Shown one piece after another: positions 41,876 to 50,826 of a stretch of DNA of 64,000 nucleotides (the stretch's first letter is position 1; every line of letters begins with the position of its first letter). Below the pieces are notes generated by a model. The model was not told where the DNA came from, searched no databases, and was given only the letters and a program-made list of their open reading frames with translations. The stretch is from Pseudomonas sp. Q11 (lineage in GTDB: Bacteria > Pseudomonadota > Gammaproteobacteria > Pseudomonadales > Pseudomonadaceae), in the NCBI RefSeq assembly GCF_024494355.1, contig NZ_JAKNQY010000020.1:47693-111692 (forward strand), read 5' to 3'. The position numbers and the translations under genes are program-made.

Positions 41876-42868
41876 ATGAAAATTCTGGTCACCGGCGCAA
41901 GCGGCTTCATCGGCGGGCGCTTTGCGCGTTTTGCCTTGGAGCAGGGCCTGGATGTGCGGGTCAACGGTCGCCGGGCCGAGAGCGTGGAGCACTTGGTGCG
42001 TCGCGGGGCGCAGTTCATCCAGGGGGATCTGAGCGACCCATTGCTGGCCCGCGACCTGTGCCTGGGCGTAGACAGCGTCGTGCATTGCGCCGGGGCCGTG
42101 GGGCTCTGGGGCCGCTACCAGGATTTTCATCAGGGCAACGTCCAGGTCACGGAAAATGTTGTTGAAGCCTGCCTCAAGCAGAAGGTCCGGCGCCTGGTTC
42201 ATCTGTCGTCGCCCTCCATTTATTTCGACGGCCGCGACCATCTGGACCTGACCGAAGAACAAGTGCCCAAGCGCTTCAAACATCCCTACGCCGCCACCAA
42301 ATACCTGGCCGAACAGAAAGTCTTCGGTGCCCAGGAGTTCGGCCTCGAAGTGCTGGCCCTGCGCCCTCGTTTCGTGACCGGCGCCGGCGACATGAGCATT
42401 TTTCCCCGGCTGTTGAAGATGCAGCGCAAGGGCCGCTTGGCCATTGTCGGCAACGGGTTGAACAAGGTGGACTTCACCAGCGTGCAGAACCTCAATCAAG
42501 CGCTGCTCAGCAGTCTTTTGGCCAGTGAATCGGCCCTTGGCAAGGCATACAACATCAGCAACGGCACGCCGGTGCCGTTGTGGGATGTGGTCAATTATGT
42601 GATGCGACAGATGGAAGTCCCACAGGTCCGGCGTTATCGTTCCTACGGGTTGGCCTACAGCGTCGCCGCCCTTAATGAAAGCTTTTGCACGTTATGGCCG
42701 GGCCGTCCCGAACCGACGTTGTCGCGGCTGGGCATGCAGGTCATGAACAGGAATTTCACCCTGGACATCAGTCGGGCCCGGCATTATCTGGATTACGATC
42801 CACAGGTCAGCCTGTGGACCGCTCTTGATGAGTTCTGCGCCTGGTGGAAAGCCCAGGATGCCCGCTGA
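41876..42868 (+). CDS. NAD-dependent epimerase/dehydratase (3-beta-HSD-like SDR)
   Basis: This 330-residue extended short-chain dehydrogenase has the nucleotide-binding motif GASGFIGG at about residues 7-14, and the catalytic Tyr-x-x-x-Lys as YAATK in 'FKHPYAATKYLAEQ' near residue 139. It resembles 3-beta-hydroxysteroid dehydrogenase/isomerase-like SDRs. The substrate is not predictable. It follows argP by 49 bases on the same strand; a short promoter region with no clear terminator lies between. Confidence 0.88.
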   Translation: MKILVTGASGFIGGRFARFALEQGLDVRVNGRRAESVEHLVRRGAQFIQGDLSDPLLARDLCLGVDSVVHCAGAVGLWGRYQDFHQGNVQVTENVVEACLKQKVRRLVHLSSPSIYFDGRDHLDLTEEQVPKRFKHPYAATKYLAEQKVFGAQEFGLEVLALRPRFVTGAGDMSIFPRLLKMQRKGRLAIVGNGLNKVDFTSVQNLNQALLSSLLASESALGKAYNISNGTPVPLWDVVNYVMRQMEVPQVRRYRSYGLAYSVAALNESFCTLWPGRPEPTLSRLGMQVMNRNFTLDISRARHYLDYDPQVSLWTALDEFCAWWKAQDAR

Positions 42869-42976
42869 TCGCCCCGTCATGAACCGAGTGCCAGGTTCGG
42901 GGTCAATCGGTGCGGCGGGCGAGGGGGTTATACTCGCCGCATCAAGCCATCACCGGTTTCCCAAAGGTTGAACCCA

Positions 42977-43861
42977 ATGCCCATGCGTAACGATGCCAAC
43001 GACGACTTCGATGATGTACCGAGCTTGCGGATGCGGGCCGACATTCCCGATGACGATGATTTTCTGCCTGAGCGCGAACGTCCGCCCCACGTGCAAGCGC
43101 GCCCGGCACCCGTTGCGGCGGCCAAGGTCAAGGGCCCCAGCACCGGGCCGCTGTGGGCGCTGGTCGGTGCGCTGTTGTGTGCGCTTGCCTTCCTGGCGTG
43201 GTGGAGCTTCCAGCAGATATCCCTGATGGAACAGCAACTGGTGGCCACCCAGGAAAGTTTCGCCCGTATCAGTGAGGATGCGGCGGGGCGCTTGCAGGAC
43301 ATTTCCGGCAAGGTTGTAGCCGGTCAGTCCAACGTCATGAGCGACAGTGAAGCCTTGAAGTTGCAGATCAAACAGCTGGAAGTAAAGCTTCAGGATCAGG
43401 GCAAGCAATTCGACAGCAAGCTGCAGGAGCAGTACAAACAACAGATGGTCGCGTTCGGTCCGTCCGCCGACCTGGACAAGGAACTGGCCCAGATCATTGC
43501 CCAGACCACTGAGCAGCAGAACACCAACACTCAGTTGCAAGCTTCCAACAAGGAGCTCCAGGACCAGGTCAAGGCGCTGGCGGCTGAAGTTTCCGCCCTG
43601 AAAAACCAGGGTGAGGATGGTGCTCTCGATGCCCGGCTCAAGAGCATCGGTGCCGACATCACCGCCCTGAAACGTGCCACCTCCAACTCTGCCATCGACC
43701 GCCTGGAACAGGACATGATCGTGCTCAAGAGCCAGCAGGACAACGGTGGCACCAGCACTGCAGAGTTCGACGCCTTCCGCGGCCAGGTCACCCGCAACAT
43801 CAACACGCTGCAATCGCAGATCCGTAACCTGCAGCAGCAACTCGGCAGCCGGGCTCAGTGA
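42977..43861 (+). CDS. Coiled-coil inner-membrane protein
   Basis: This 294-residue protein has an acidic cytoplasmic N terminus (about 1-55), one membrane helix at about 56-78 ('LWALVGALLCALAFLAWWSF') and a long periplasmic region of predicted coiled coil rich in Gln, Lys and Glu. ATG at 42977 has AAAGG nine bases upstream. I recognise it as a conserved Pseudomonas protein but no function is known to me. The helix-then-coiled-coil layout suggests a structural or scaffolding role. Confidence 0.82.
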   Translation: MPMRNDANDDFDDVPSLRMRADIPDDDDFLPERERPPHVQARPAPVAAAKVKGPSTGPLWALVGALLCALAFLAWWSFQQISLMEQQLVATQESFARISEDAAGRLQDISGKVVAGQSNVMSDSEALKLQIKQLEVKLQDQGKQFDSKLQEQYKQQMVAFGPSADLDKELAQIIAQTTEQQNTNTQLQASNKELQDQVKALAAEVSALKNQGEDGALDARLKSIGADITALKRATSNSAIDRLEQDMIVLKSQQDNGGTSTAEFDAFRGQVTRNINTLQSQIRNLQQQLGSRAQ

Positions 43862-43923
43862 CGAAGCTGTAGTCGCGCGCGGTGGGTTCAGTCAGTTTGC
43901 ATCAGTGACTGATGTGCCACCGC

Positions 43924-43950
43924 CATCGCGAGCAGGCTCGCTCCCACATT
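43924..43950. repeat. Single REP
   Basis: One copy only: ATCGCGAGCAGGCTCGCTCC followed by CACATTG, between the coiled-coil gene and rapA. No partner copy is seen nearby. Confidence 0.8.
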
Positions 43951-44043
43951 GTGAGCCGTTGGCGCCTGCAAATTTTCAGCCGCTGCAAACCGGTGGACGA
44001 GCTGATCCTTGCGCTGATCGGCAAGCGGGACGAAACAATGCAC

Positions 44044-44073
44044 AAAAAAGGCCCGCATCGCTGCGGGCCTCTT
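44044..44073 (-). terminator. Terminator of rapA
   Basis: On the minus strand GAGGCCCGCAG pairs with CTGCGGGCCT-like sequence around a short loop and is followed by six T. It lies 20 bases after the rapA stop. Confidence 0.85.
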
Positions 44074-44091
44074 GTTGAGTCGCTGTGGCAA

Positions 44092-46938
44092 TCAGCCCGC
44101 CACCAGCACCCGAATCGCCTCCAAACGCAGCGCTGCCTTCTCAAGCATCGCCAAACCTTGCTCGCGCTGTTGGCGCAGGGCCACCAACTCGCTGTCGCGT
44201 ACGGTCGGATTGACCGCTTGCAGGGCGGTCAGGCGCGCCAGTTCCTCGTCGGTATCGGCCGCCAGGCGACGCTGGGCTTCGGCCACGCGTTCGGCGTGAC
44301 GCGTGGCGATCTTCTCTTCGCCGGCGTTGATCCGTGGCGAGAGCTGGTCACGTTGGGCCTGGATGAACTTGTTGGCGCTGGCTCGGGGCACGCTCTCCAA
44401 TTGATCATTCAGGGTCTCGAACGAGACACGGGCTGCGAGGTCGTTACCGTTGGCGTCCAACAGGCAGCGCAGGGCGGCCGGCGGCAGATAACGGCCCAAC
44501 TGCAGTGAGCGCGGGGCAACCACTTCACTGACATAGAGCAGTTCCAGCAACACAGTGCCGGGCTTGAGGGCCTTGTTCTTGATCAGCGCTACGGCGGTAT
44601 TGCCCATGGAGCCGGACAACACCAGGTCCATGCCGCCTTGCACCATCGGGTGTTCCCAGGTGATGAACTGCATGTCTTCGCGCGACAGTGCCTGGTTGCG
44701 GTCGTAGGTGATGGTCACGCCTTCGTCGTCGCCCAGCGGGAAGCTGGCGTCGAGCATTTTTTCGCTCGGCTTGAGGATCAGCGCGTTGTCCGAATGGTCC
44801 TCGCTGTCGATGCCGAATGCATCGAACAGGGTTTCCATGTAGATCGGTAGGGCGAACTGGTCGTCTTGTTCAAGAATGGCCTCCACCAGCGCATCGCCTT
44901 CACCGGCACCACCGGAATTGAGCTCCAGCAGCCGGTCGCGGCCGGTGTGCAGCTCGGCCTCCAGGCGTTCGCGTTCGGCACGGGCTTCGTCGATCAGTGC
45001 TTGCCACTGGCCATCGTCGGCTTCTTCCAGCAATGGCAGCAGGCGCGGGCCGAACTGATGCTGCAAGGCGTTGCCGGTCGGGCAGGTATTGAGGAACGCG
45101 TTCAGGGCCTCGTGATACCACTGGAACAACCGCGCTTGCGGGCTGGTTTCCAGATACGGCGCGTGCAGCTCGATGGTGTGTTTCTGGCCGATCCGATCCA
45201 GACGACCGATTCGCTGCTCCAGCAAGTCCGGGTGCGACGGCAGGTCGAACAGCACCAGATGGTGGGCGAACTGGAAGTTGCGGCCTTCGCTGCCGATTTC
45301 CGAGCAGATCAGCACCTGGGCACCGAACTCTTCGTCGGCGAAGTAAGCCGCCGCGCGGTCGCGCTCCAGGATGTTCATGCCTTCATGGAACACCGTCGCC
45401 GGGATGCCGGAGCGCACCCGCAAGGCATCTTCCAGGTCCATGGCAGTCTCGGCGTGGGCGCAGATCACCAGCACTTTGGTGCGCTTGAGCATCTTCAGGG
45501 TGTCGATCAGCCACTCGACCCGTGGGTCAAAACGCCACCAGCGTTGTTCTTCGCTGGCGTCCGGCTGAGCCTGGAAGCTGACTTCCGGGTACAGCTCGGC
45601 GTGATCGCCCAGGGGCAGTTCGAGGTATTCATCCGGGCATGGCAGCGGATAGGCGTGCAGCTTGCGCTCCGGGAAACCCTGGACGGCGGCGCGAGTATTG
45701 CGAAACAGCACGCGGCCGGTGCCGTGGCGGTCCAGCAGCTCACGGACCAGGCGGGCGCTGGCTTCTACATCACCATCATTGACGGCGGTCAGGAGCGCTT
45801 CGCCTTCGTTGCCCAGGAAGCCGTGGATGGTTTTGTGGGCTTCGGGCGAGAGACGGCCCTTGTCCAGCAGCTCCTGCACGGCCTCGGCCACCGGGCGATA
45901 ATTCTCGCTCTCGGCGCGAAAGGCCTTGAGGTCGTGGAAACGGTTCGGGTCCAGCAGGCGTAGACGCGCGAAGTGGCTGTCCTGGCCCAGTTGTTCCGGG
46001 GTCGCGGTCAGCAGCAGCACACCCGGGATTGTCTCGGCAAGCTGTTCGACCAAGGCGTAATGCGGGCTGACCTGGTCTTCGTGCCAGACCAGGTGGTGGG
46101 CTTCGTCGACTACCATCAGGTCCCAGCCAGCGGCAAACAGCGCGTCCTGGGCCTTCTCGTCGTCCACCAGCCACTCCAGCGCCACCAGAGCCAGTTGAGT
46201 GTCTTCGAACGGGTTGCTGGCATCGCTTTCGATGAAGCGTTCTTCGTCGAACAAGGCGACCTGCAGGTTGAAACGCCGACGCATTTCCACCAGCCACTGG
46301 TGCTGAAGGTTTTCCGGCACCAGGATCAGTACGCGGTTGGCGCGGCCGGAGAGCAGTTGACGGTGGATGATCAGGCCGGCTTCGATGGTCTTGCCCAGGC
46401 CCACTTCGTCCGCCAGCAATACCCGTGGCGCAATGCGGTCGGCCACTTCCCGGGCGATGTGCAACTGGTGGGCGATGGGCTGGGCACGGACGCCACCCAG
46501 GCCCCAGAGCGGCGATTGCAACTGGCGGCTGGTGTGTTCCAGGGTGTGGTAACGCAGGGAAAACCACGCCAACGGGTCGATCTGGCCGGCGAACAGACGG
46601 TCGCTGGCCAGGCGGAACTGGATAAAGTTCGACAGCTGGGTTTCCGGCAGGGTAACAACTTCGTTCTGCCCATTGAGGCCGTGGTAGACCAGCAGCCCAT
46701 CGACGTCATCGACTTCGCGCACAGTCATTTTCCAGCCTTCGAAGTGAGTGATCACATCGCCCGGCGAAAACCGCACACGGGTGAGGGGCGCATTCCGTAG
46801 CGCGTACTGGCGAGTGTCGCCAGTGGCCGGATAGAGCACGGTCAACAAGCGGCCGTCCTGTGCCAGAACGGTGCCTAAACCCAGCTCGGCTTCGCTGTCA
46901 CTGATCCAGCGTTGCCCCGGTTGATACTGCTGCGCCAT
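44092..46938 (-). CDS. rapA: RNA polymerase-associated protein RapA (HepA, Swi2/Snf2 ATPase)
   Basis: This 948-residue SNF2-family ATPase recycles RNA polymerase stalled after transcription. The N-terminal Tudor-like region covers about residues 1-110, motif I is DEVGLGKTIEAGLI near 175, motif II is VVDEAHH near 275, motif III 'LLTATPEQ' near 310 and the C-terminal helicase part 'VICAHAETAMDLEDAL' near 490. Length is normal for RapA. Start at 46938 gives MAQQYQPGQRWISDSEAELGLG, the family's N terminus. It is a stand-alone gene with its own terminator. Confidence 0.96.
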   Translation of the reverse strand: MAQQYQPGQRWISDSEAELGLGTVLAQDGRLLTVLYPATGDTRQYALRNAPLTRVRFSPGDVITHFEGWKMTVREVDDVDGLLVYHGLNGQNEVVTLPETQLSNFIQFRLASDRLFAGQIDPLAWFSLRYHTLEHTSRQLQSPLWGLGGVRAQPIAHQLHIAREVADRIAPRVLLADEVGLGKTIEAGLIIHRQLLSGRANRVLILVPENLQHQWLVEMRRRFNLQVALFDEERFIESDASNPFEDTQLALVALEWLVDDEKAQDALFAAGWDLMVVDEAHHLVWHEDQVSPHYALVEQLAETIPGVLLLTATPEQLGQDSHFARLRLLDPNRFHDLKAFRAESENYRPVAEAVQELLDKGRLSPEAHKTIHGFLGNEGEALLTAVNDGDVEASARLVRELLDRHGTGRVLFRNTRAAVQGFPERKLHAYPLPCPDEYLELPLGDHAELYPEVSFQAQPDASEEQRWWRFDPRVEWLIDTLKMLKRTKVLVICAHAETAMDLEDALRVRSGIPATVFHEGMNILERDRAAAYFADEEFGAQVLICSEIGSEGRNFQFAHHLVLFDLPSHPDLLEQRIGRLDRIGQKHTIELHAPYLETSPQARLFQWYHEALNAFLNTCPTGNALQHQFGPRLLPLLEEADDGQWQALIDEARAERERLEAELHTGRDRLLELNSGGAGEGDALVEAILEQDDQFALPIYMETLFDAFGIDSEDHSDNALILKPSEKMLDASFPLGDDEGVTITYDRNQALSREDMQFITWEHPMVQGGMDLVLSGSMGNTAVALIKNKALKPGTVLLELLYVSEVVAPRSLQLGRYLPPAALRCLLDANGNDLAARVSFETLNDQLESVPRASANKFIQAQRDQLSPRINAGEEKIATRHAERVAEAQRRLAADTDEELARLTALQAVNPTVRDSELVALRQQREQGLAMLEKAALRLEAIRVLVAG

Positions 46939-47186
46939 GCTGCCTGACTCCCGCCTTGAAAAAGCCGGTTATCTTAACGGAATGATCCCTCAGACCAAAG
47001 GATTTACGTAGACATCGGGCTGCCATCGGCATTGATTGCTTACCGGCGGTGCGGAACTAAAGTGTATTGAGTGATCAAACGAGCTCGGCCCGGCCTATTG
47101 TGATAATGCCAACCGGGTCACAAGTTTCAGACCAGCGGTTCAAGCTGTCACCGCCTCAGCCGACAACCTGAAGACAGGAGACCTTT

Positions 47187-47528
47187 ATGTTGCCACCCAT
47201 GCTCCCCTTGAGCGCCGTACCCGTCACCGCTCAACAGGATCCGGTCCGCCAGCGACCGGACATACCGCCCGTGGTCCCGGTGCAGCAAAGCTCCAACGAA
47301 AGCACCATCGACCTGCAAAAGCGTGACCCGGAAGAGACCGCGCTGTTATTGCGCGAGGAGCAGCGCCGCCAGCAGGAACGCAACAAGCGCCGCCGCGAAG
47401 CCGACGAAGATCCCGAAGAGCACCTGGCCGTACCGGGTACTGAACTGAACGCCGATAACACTGTGCCAGTGGTGCCGCTGGTGGAAGGGGAGGAGCGTCA
47501 GGGTTTGTGGGTCGATATCCAGGTCTGA
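47187..47528 (+). CDS. Conserved hypothetical protein, 113 residues
   Basis: This hydrophilic protein is rich in Pro, Glu, Arg and Gln, with a strongly charged middle ('ALLLREEQRRQQERNKRRRE') and no signal peptide or membrane helix. I do not recognise a domain. ATG at 47187 is preceded by AGGAGA, a good ribosome site. It lies upstream of two further small genes on the same strand and after the rapA promoter region. Low complexity suggests an unstructured protein. Confidence 0.7.
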   Translation: MLPPMLPLSAVPVTAQQDPVRQRPDIPPVVPVQQSSNESTIDLQKRDPEETALLLREEQRRQQERNKRRREADEDPEEHLAVPGTELNADNTVPVVPLVEGEERQGLWVDIQV

Positions 47529-47622
47529 TCCCGGTTTTTGTCGACGCACGCAGGCTGGTCAACCCGGTCAACAGCCCTCATCATGGGAACATCCGCAGTT
47601 CACCGTACGATGCCGACACGCC

Positions 47623-47784
47623 ATGAGCCAAGACGACAAACTGATCGACCTCAGCGCTGAGCGCGCCAAACGCGTTCACGACCTCAACGAAAAACGCCTT
47701 AACGAAGTCCGCCAGGCTTTCGAGCAAGCCATGCCATTAGGCAAGGCCAAGAAAAAGCCGAAGAAAAAACCGAAGAAACGCTGA
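47623..47784 (+). CDS. Small basic protein, 53 residues
   Basis: A short gene from ATG 47623 to TGA 47784 encodes MSQDDKLIDLSAERAKRVHD... followed by a C-terminal tail of Lys/Pro repeats (KAKKKPKKKPKKR). The helical N-terminal half and extremely basic tail suggest nucleic-acid or ribosome binding. It is comparable in charge with the 36-residue peptide at 24939. Function is unknown. No strong Shine-Dalgarno sequence is visible before it (TGCCGACACGCC), so the start is moderately uncertain. Confidence 0.6.
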   Translation: MSQDDKLIDLSAERAKRVHDLNEKRLNEVRQAFEQAMPLGKAKKKPKKKPKKR

Positions 47785-47852
47785 CACTACCCCCTCGATC
47801 CATTGATGCAGATCAGTTATTTCCTCTCCTTTTCGCCGCGTTGCGAGCGTTA

Positions 47853-47866
47853 TTGACCCCGGTCAA
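47853..47866. promoter_or_regulatory. Anr/FNR box before the CcoM gene
   Basis: TTGACCCCGGTCAA matches the FNR/Anr consensus TTGAT-N4-ATCAA, with the changes T to C in the left arm and A to G in the right arm; the dyad is perfect. Its centre (47859.5) lies about 41.5 bases before a start site predicted from the -10-like TAACTT at 47889-47894, the usual position for a class II Anr-activated promoter. Confidence 0.65.
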
Positions 47867-47932
47867 TTTTCATCCAGGCCTGATTGGTTAACTTGAACCC
47901 ATCGCAACGGGGGCAAGACCAGGAGGCCAGTC

Positions 47933-48049
47933 ATGTTTTTCGATAATGTGGTGTTTGCCGGGGTGTTGACCGTCGGCCTCATGTTCGTATTTTTCGCAGG
48001 TTTTGGATTATTCATCTGGAAAGACGCACACAAGCGCAAAAAGCCATAG
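47933..48049 (+). CDS. ccoM: Probable cbb3-type cytochrome oxidase subunit CcoM
   Basis: This 38-residue peptide has one membrane helix (about residues 7-28, VFAGVLTVGLMFVFFAGFGL) followed by a short basic tail 'WKDAHKRKKP'. It matches my memory of CcoM, the small single-helix subunit described for the Pseudomonas stutzeri cbb3 oxidase, and the family pattern FxDNVVxAG...FIWKD is present. ATG at 47933 has AGGAGG six bases upstream. The Anr box upstream fits an oxygen-regulated oxidase subunit. The other cbb3 subunits are not encoded in the window. Confidence 0.75.
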   Translation: MFFDNVVFAGVLTVGLMFVFFAGFGLFIWKDAHKRKKP

Positions 48050-48084
48050 GTTTTTCCGGCGACAACGAGCACGCAAGGCATTTT

Positions 48085-48111
48085 GGGCGACTTCGGTCGC
48101 CCTTTTTTTTA
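48085..48111 (+). terminator. Terminator after the CcoM gene
   Basis: GGGCGAC pairs with GTCGCCC around TTCG, followed by eight T. Strong Rho-independent terminator. Confidence 0.95.
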
Positions 48112-48138
48112 CATTTTTTTGTTCCACACACAACAACT

Positions 48139-48228
48139 GTGGGAGCGAGCCTGCTCGCGATGGCGATGCATCAAACAATGCAGATGTGTCTGACCCGACA
48201 CTATCGCGAGCAGGCTCGCTCCCACAGG
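48139..48228. repeat. REP pair between the CcoM gene and pitA
   Basis: GTGGGAGCGAGCCTGCTCGC faces its reverse complement about 45 bases away. It lies in the convergent gap before the pitA terminator. Confidence 0.85.
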
Positions 48229-48248
48229 AAGGGTGGTGTCTTGGGCAT

Positions 48249-48287
48249 AAAAAAAGGTGCGATCCGCAAGGGTCGCACCTTTTTTAC
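48249..48287 (-). terminator. Terminator of pitA
   Basis: AAAAAAGGTGCGATC and its near complement GGTCGCACCTTTTTT form a symmetric hairpin with A and T runs on both sides. It lies 13 bases after the pitA stop on the minus strand and could stop both directions. Confidence 0.9.
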
Positions 48288-48299
48288 GAGCCGCTGATA

Positions 48300-49775
48300 T
48301 CAGCTGCCGAGGGCCTTGGACGCCAGCCAGAACAGCGCGGCCGAGAGGGCCACCGTCGCCGGCAGGGTCAGTACCCAGGCCAGCAGGATGGTCCGTACCG
48401 TGCCACTTTGCAGGCCGCTCTTGTTGGCAACCATGGTGCCTGCCACGCCGGACGACAGCACATGGGTGGTGGATACCGGCAGGCTGAAGATATTCGCCGC
48501 ACCGATCATGCACGCGGTGGTGATTTGCGCAGACATGCCTTGGGCGTAGGTCATGCCTTGCTTGCCGATCTTCTCACCGATGGTCAGTACCACACGCTTC
48601 CAGCCGACCATGGTGCCCAGGCCCAGGGCCAGGGCGACTGCCAGAATCACCCAGAACGGGGCGTATTCGGTGGTGGCGGTCAGGTCCTTGCGCAGCTTGT
48701 TCAAGTCATCTTTTTCACGGGCGGCGAGCCCTGGCAACTTGCCAACCTTCTTCGCCGTGTCGTCCAGGCAGAGCAGGTAACGACGCACTTCGATGCGGCT
48801 TTCCGACGGCAACGAGTGGTAATCCGCCACGCCTTTGAGCGTGTCGAGCAGGGCTGCGATGGTGGGTTCGGTCTGCTGCGGGTTGCAACGGAATTTCTCT
48901 GGCAGATCACCCTTCACGCTTTTGCCCAGCGCCAGGTATTCACCCAGGGATTCGCTGTTGCGCTGGTAGAACTGGCTCAGGTGCAAAGTCGCGTCGCGGG
49001 TTCGCTCGATCTGATAGGTGGTGCTGTTCAGGTCAAGCACGAACTGTGCGGGTACGATACCGATCAGCACCAGCATGATCAGGCCGATGCCTTTCTGGCC
49101 ATCGTTGGAGCCGTGGACGAAGCTGACAGCCATGGCCGAAATCACCAGCACCAGGCGATTCCAGAACGGTGGATGCTTCTTGTCGTCGATCTTGCGGCGC
49201 TGTTCCGGCGTCTTGTGCATCTTCGACAGGGGGCGCCACCACTTCAGGCCAATCAATACCAGGGCGGCAACCAGGAAGCCTGCCATGGGGGAGAACACCA
49301 GGGAGGCACCGATATCGATTGCCTTCTGCCAGTTCACCCCGTCGGCCAACGGGATATCGTTGATCAGCGCGTTCGCCAGGCCCACACCGAGGATCGAGCC
49401 GATCAGCGTATGGGAACTGGAGGCCGGGATACCGAAGTACCAGGTGCCCAGGTTCCAGGTGATGGCTGCTGCGAGCAGCGAGAACACCATGGCCAGCCCG
49501 TGTCCGGTGTTCACATTGATCAGCAGTTCTACCGGCAGCAGGTGAACGATGGCATACGCCACGCCCACACCGCCCAGCAGCACGCCGAGGAAGTTGAACA
49601 CACCGGAAAAGAACACCGCCAGATGAGGCGGCATGGCTTTGGTGTAGATAACAGTGGCCACCGCGTTTGCGGTGTCATGAAAGCCGTTGATGAACTCGAA
49701 GGCGAGGACAAAGGCCAGGGCGAGCAAGAGGCTCACAAGCACCCAAGCATCCAGTCCGCTGAATAAATCGATCAT
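48300..49775 (-). CDS. pitA: Low-affinity inorganic phosphate transporter PitA
   Basis: This 491-residue inner-membrane protein is a Pit-family phosphate:H+ symporter. It has 'FINGFHDTANAVATVIYTKAM' at the N-terminal half and 'GANDGQKGIGLIM'-type sequence as 'HGSNDGQKGIGLIM' at the second half, the paired PF01384 signatures. About ten membrane segments flank a large central hydrophilic part. It imports phosphate, possibly as metal-phosphate. Start ATG at 49775 (MIDLFSGLDAW). The 365-base upstream region 49776-50140 has no gene that I can see and should hold its promoter. Confidence 0.94.
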   Translation of the reverse strand: MIDLFSGLDAWVLVSLLLALAFVLAFEFINGFHDTANAVATVIYTKAMPPHLAVFFSGVFNFLGVLLGGVGVAYAIVHLLPVELLINVNTGHGLAMVFSLLAAAITWNLGTWYFGIPASSSHTLIGSILGVGLANALINDIPLADGVNWQKAIDIGASLVFSPMAGFLVAALVLIGLKWWRPLSKMHKTPEQRRKIDDKKHPPFWNRLVLVISAMAVSFVHGSNDGQKGIGLIMLVLIGIVPAQFVLDLNSTTYQIERTRDATLHLSQFYQRNSESLGEYLALGKSVKGDLPEKFRCNPQQTEPTIAALLDTLKGVADYHSLPSESRIEVRRYLLCLDDTAKKVGKLPGLAAREKDDLNKLRKDLTATTEYAPFWVILAVALALGLGTMVGWKRVVLTIGEKIGKQGMTYAQGMSAQITTACMIGAANIFSLPVSTTHVLSSGVAGTMVANKSGLQSGTVRTILLAWVLTLPATVALSAALFWLASKALGS

Positions 49776-50140
49776 GAAGGTTTTCTGACCCGGTCGTAAG
49801 GGGGCGCGATTATGCCAGAAAACCTCGGTAATCGATGCATTGCCTGCTCATCGGTAACATTCTTCAATGAAATAATTTGTCGGAGACCCATCGGACCCAG
49901 GGTTTTAACGGGTTGTGCAACCCATTGATTCTTGAGTGGAAAGAGCAAAGGGCTGGGGTTGCCCCGGCGCTGAAAGGGCCTTGAGCGGTTGTGCGAAAAA
50001 TCTGAAATGAAGGTCAGTCATGGGTATTCCTCGACGGTTGTCGGGGAAATGGCGGCCCGCTCATGACGGGCGTCCAGTACGGGGGGGGCGGCCAGGGTGT
50101 TGACCGGATGCCGCTTCACAAGAACATCAAACCCGGAGCG

Positions 50141-50386
50141 TCATCGCTCTTCCGCTTTGAGTTCCTGTTCCATTTTCTGAAGTTCCTGGGTAAAGGCCTG
50201 GTCCTGAACGGTGGCGCGTTTACGCCAAGGCTTGCGTTCTGGTTCAGGTTGCGCGGCGTAGGTGGTGATTTCCCCGCCGTAAACTTCCTTGTAACGTTGT
50301 TCCTGGCGCTCAAGTTCCGCGCGCAGTTCGTCTTTCGTCACAGTCTTACCTAATGGATTGAATTGATCTGGTGATACGCACTGCAT
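50141..50386 (-). CDS. Small charged hypothetical protein
   Basis: This protein has up to 81 residues and is rich in Glu, Gln, Arg and Lys ('DELRAELERQEQRYKEVYGG', 'EPERKPWRKRATVQDQA', 'LQKMEQELKAEER'), with probable coiled coil and no signal or membrane helix. ATG at 50386 gives MQCVSPDQFNPLGKT; a GTG at 50341 preceded by AGGTAAG would give a shorter form starting at VTKDELRAEL. It has no close neighbour on its strand, so it is monocistronic. Function is unknown. The opposite-strand frame over the same DNA is a shadow. Confidence 0.55.
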   Translation of the reverse strand: MQCVSPDQFNPLGKTVTKDELRAELERQEQRYKEVYGGEITTYAAQPEPERKPWRKRATVQDQAFTQELQKMEQELKAEER

Positions 50387-50826
50387 GTAGACATGCAGAC
50401 GGCCACGGCACCAGAACTGACAGCTGACGTAGCATCAGAACTTTCGTATATCGCCGATACGGGGAAGCGCCATCCGGGTGCTTCAGGCACCGGCTGCCGG
50501 CACCATGCAGGATAGAAACCTGCAATGCCTGCGGACGGGAGCGGTCGATTGCCGTTCCGTCACTGGGGTGCATTATAGCGGCCTGCCCGAAGAACACTAT
50601 CGGGAAAAGTTAAAAGAGTTTGTTGTTGTGTGAATCAATATTTGTATGAGCAACTTGTGGCCATTAGGTCTCGGGTGTTGACAGGCCATGTCGGTATCCT
50701 GACGCCAAACTCGGCAATACGTTCAATACTGCGTGTCGTGCCTCAACTTATTTATCAAGCCAGCCACGCCGCTAAGGTCAAAGCGGAGGTCGATGGTATC
50801 GCGCTGATTGCGATTATCGGTTGAGG
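50387..50826. other. Long gene-free stretch upstream of pcaR
   Basis: About 440 bases with no recognised gene. It has several short perfect hairpins, e.g. GGTGCTTCAGGCACC (about 50477-50491) and TGCAGGATAGAAACCTGCA (50506-50524). On the minus strand an exact TATAAT lies at 50572-50577, a possible -10 for a transcript running towards the small gene at 50386. A 64-codon plus-strand frame at 50630 lacks a ribosome site. It may contain a structured leader or a small RNA; nothing is certain. Confidence 0.4.

Noticed and set aside
48003..49766. Plus-strand frame of 587 codons over pitA
   Set aside because: Antisense to pitA, which has clear Pit-family motifs; His/Gln-rich composition typical of shadows, and it runs through the CcoM terminator and a REP pair.
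50630..50824. 64-codon frame upstream of pcaR
   Set aside because: No ribosome site, TTG/ATG start in a promoter region, no recognisable product.
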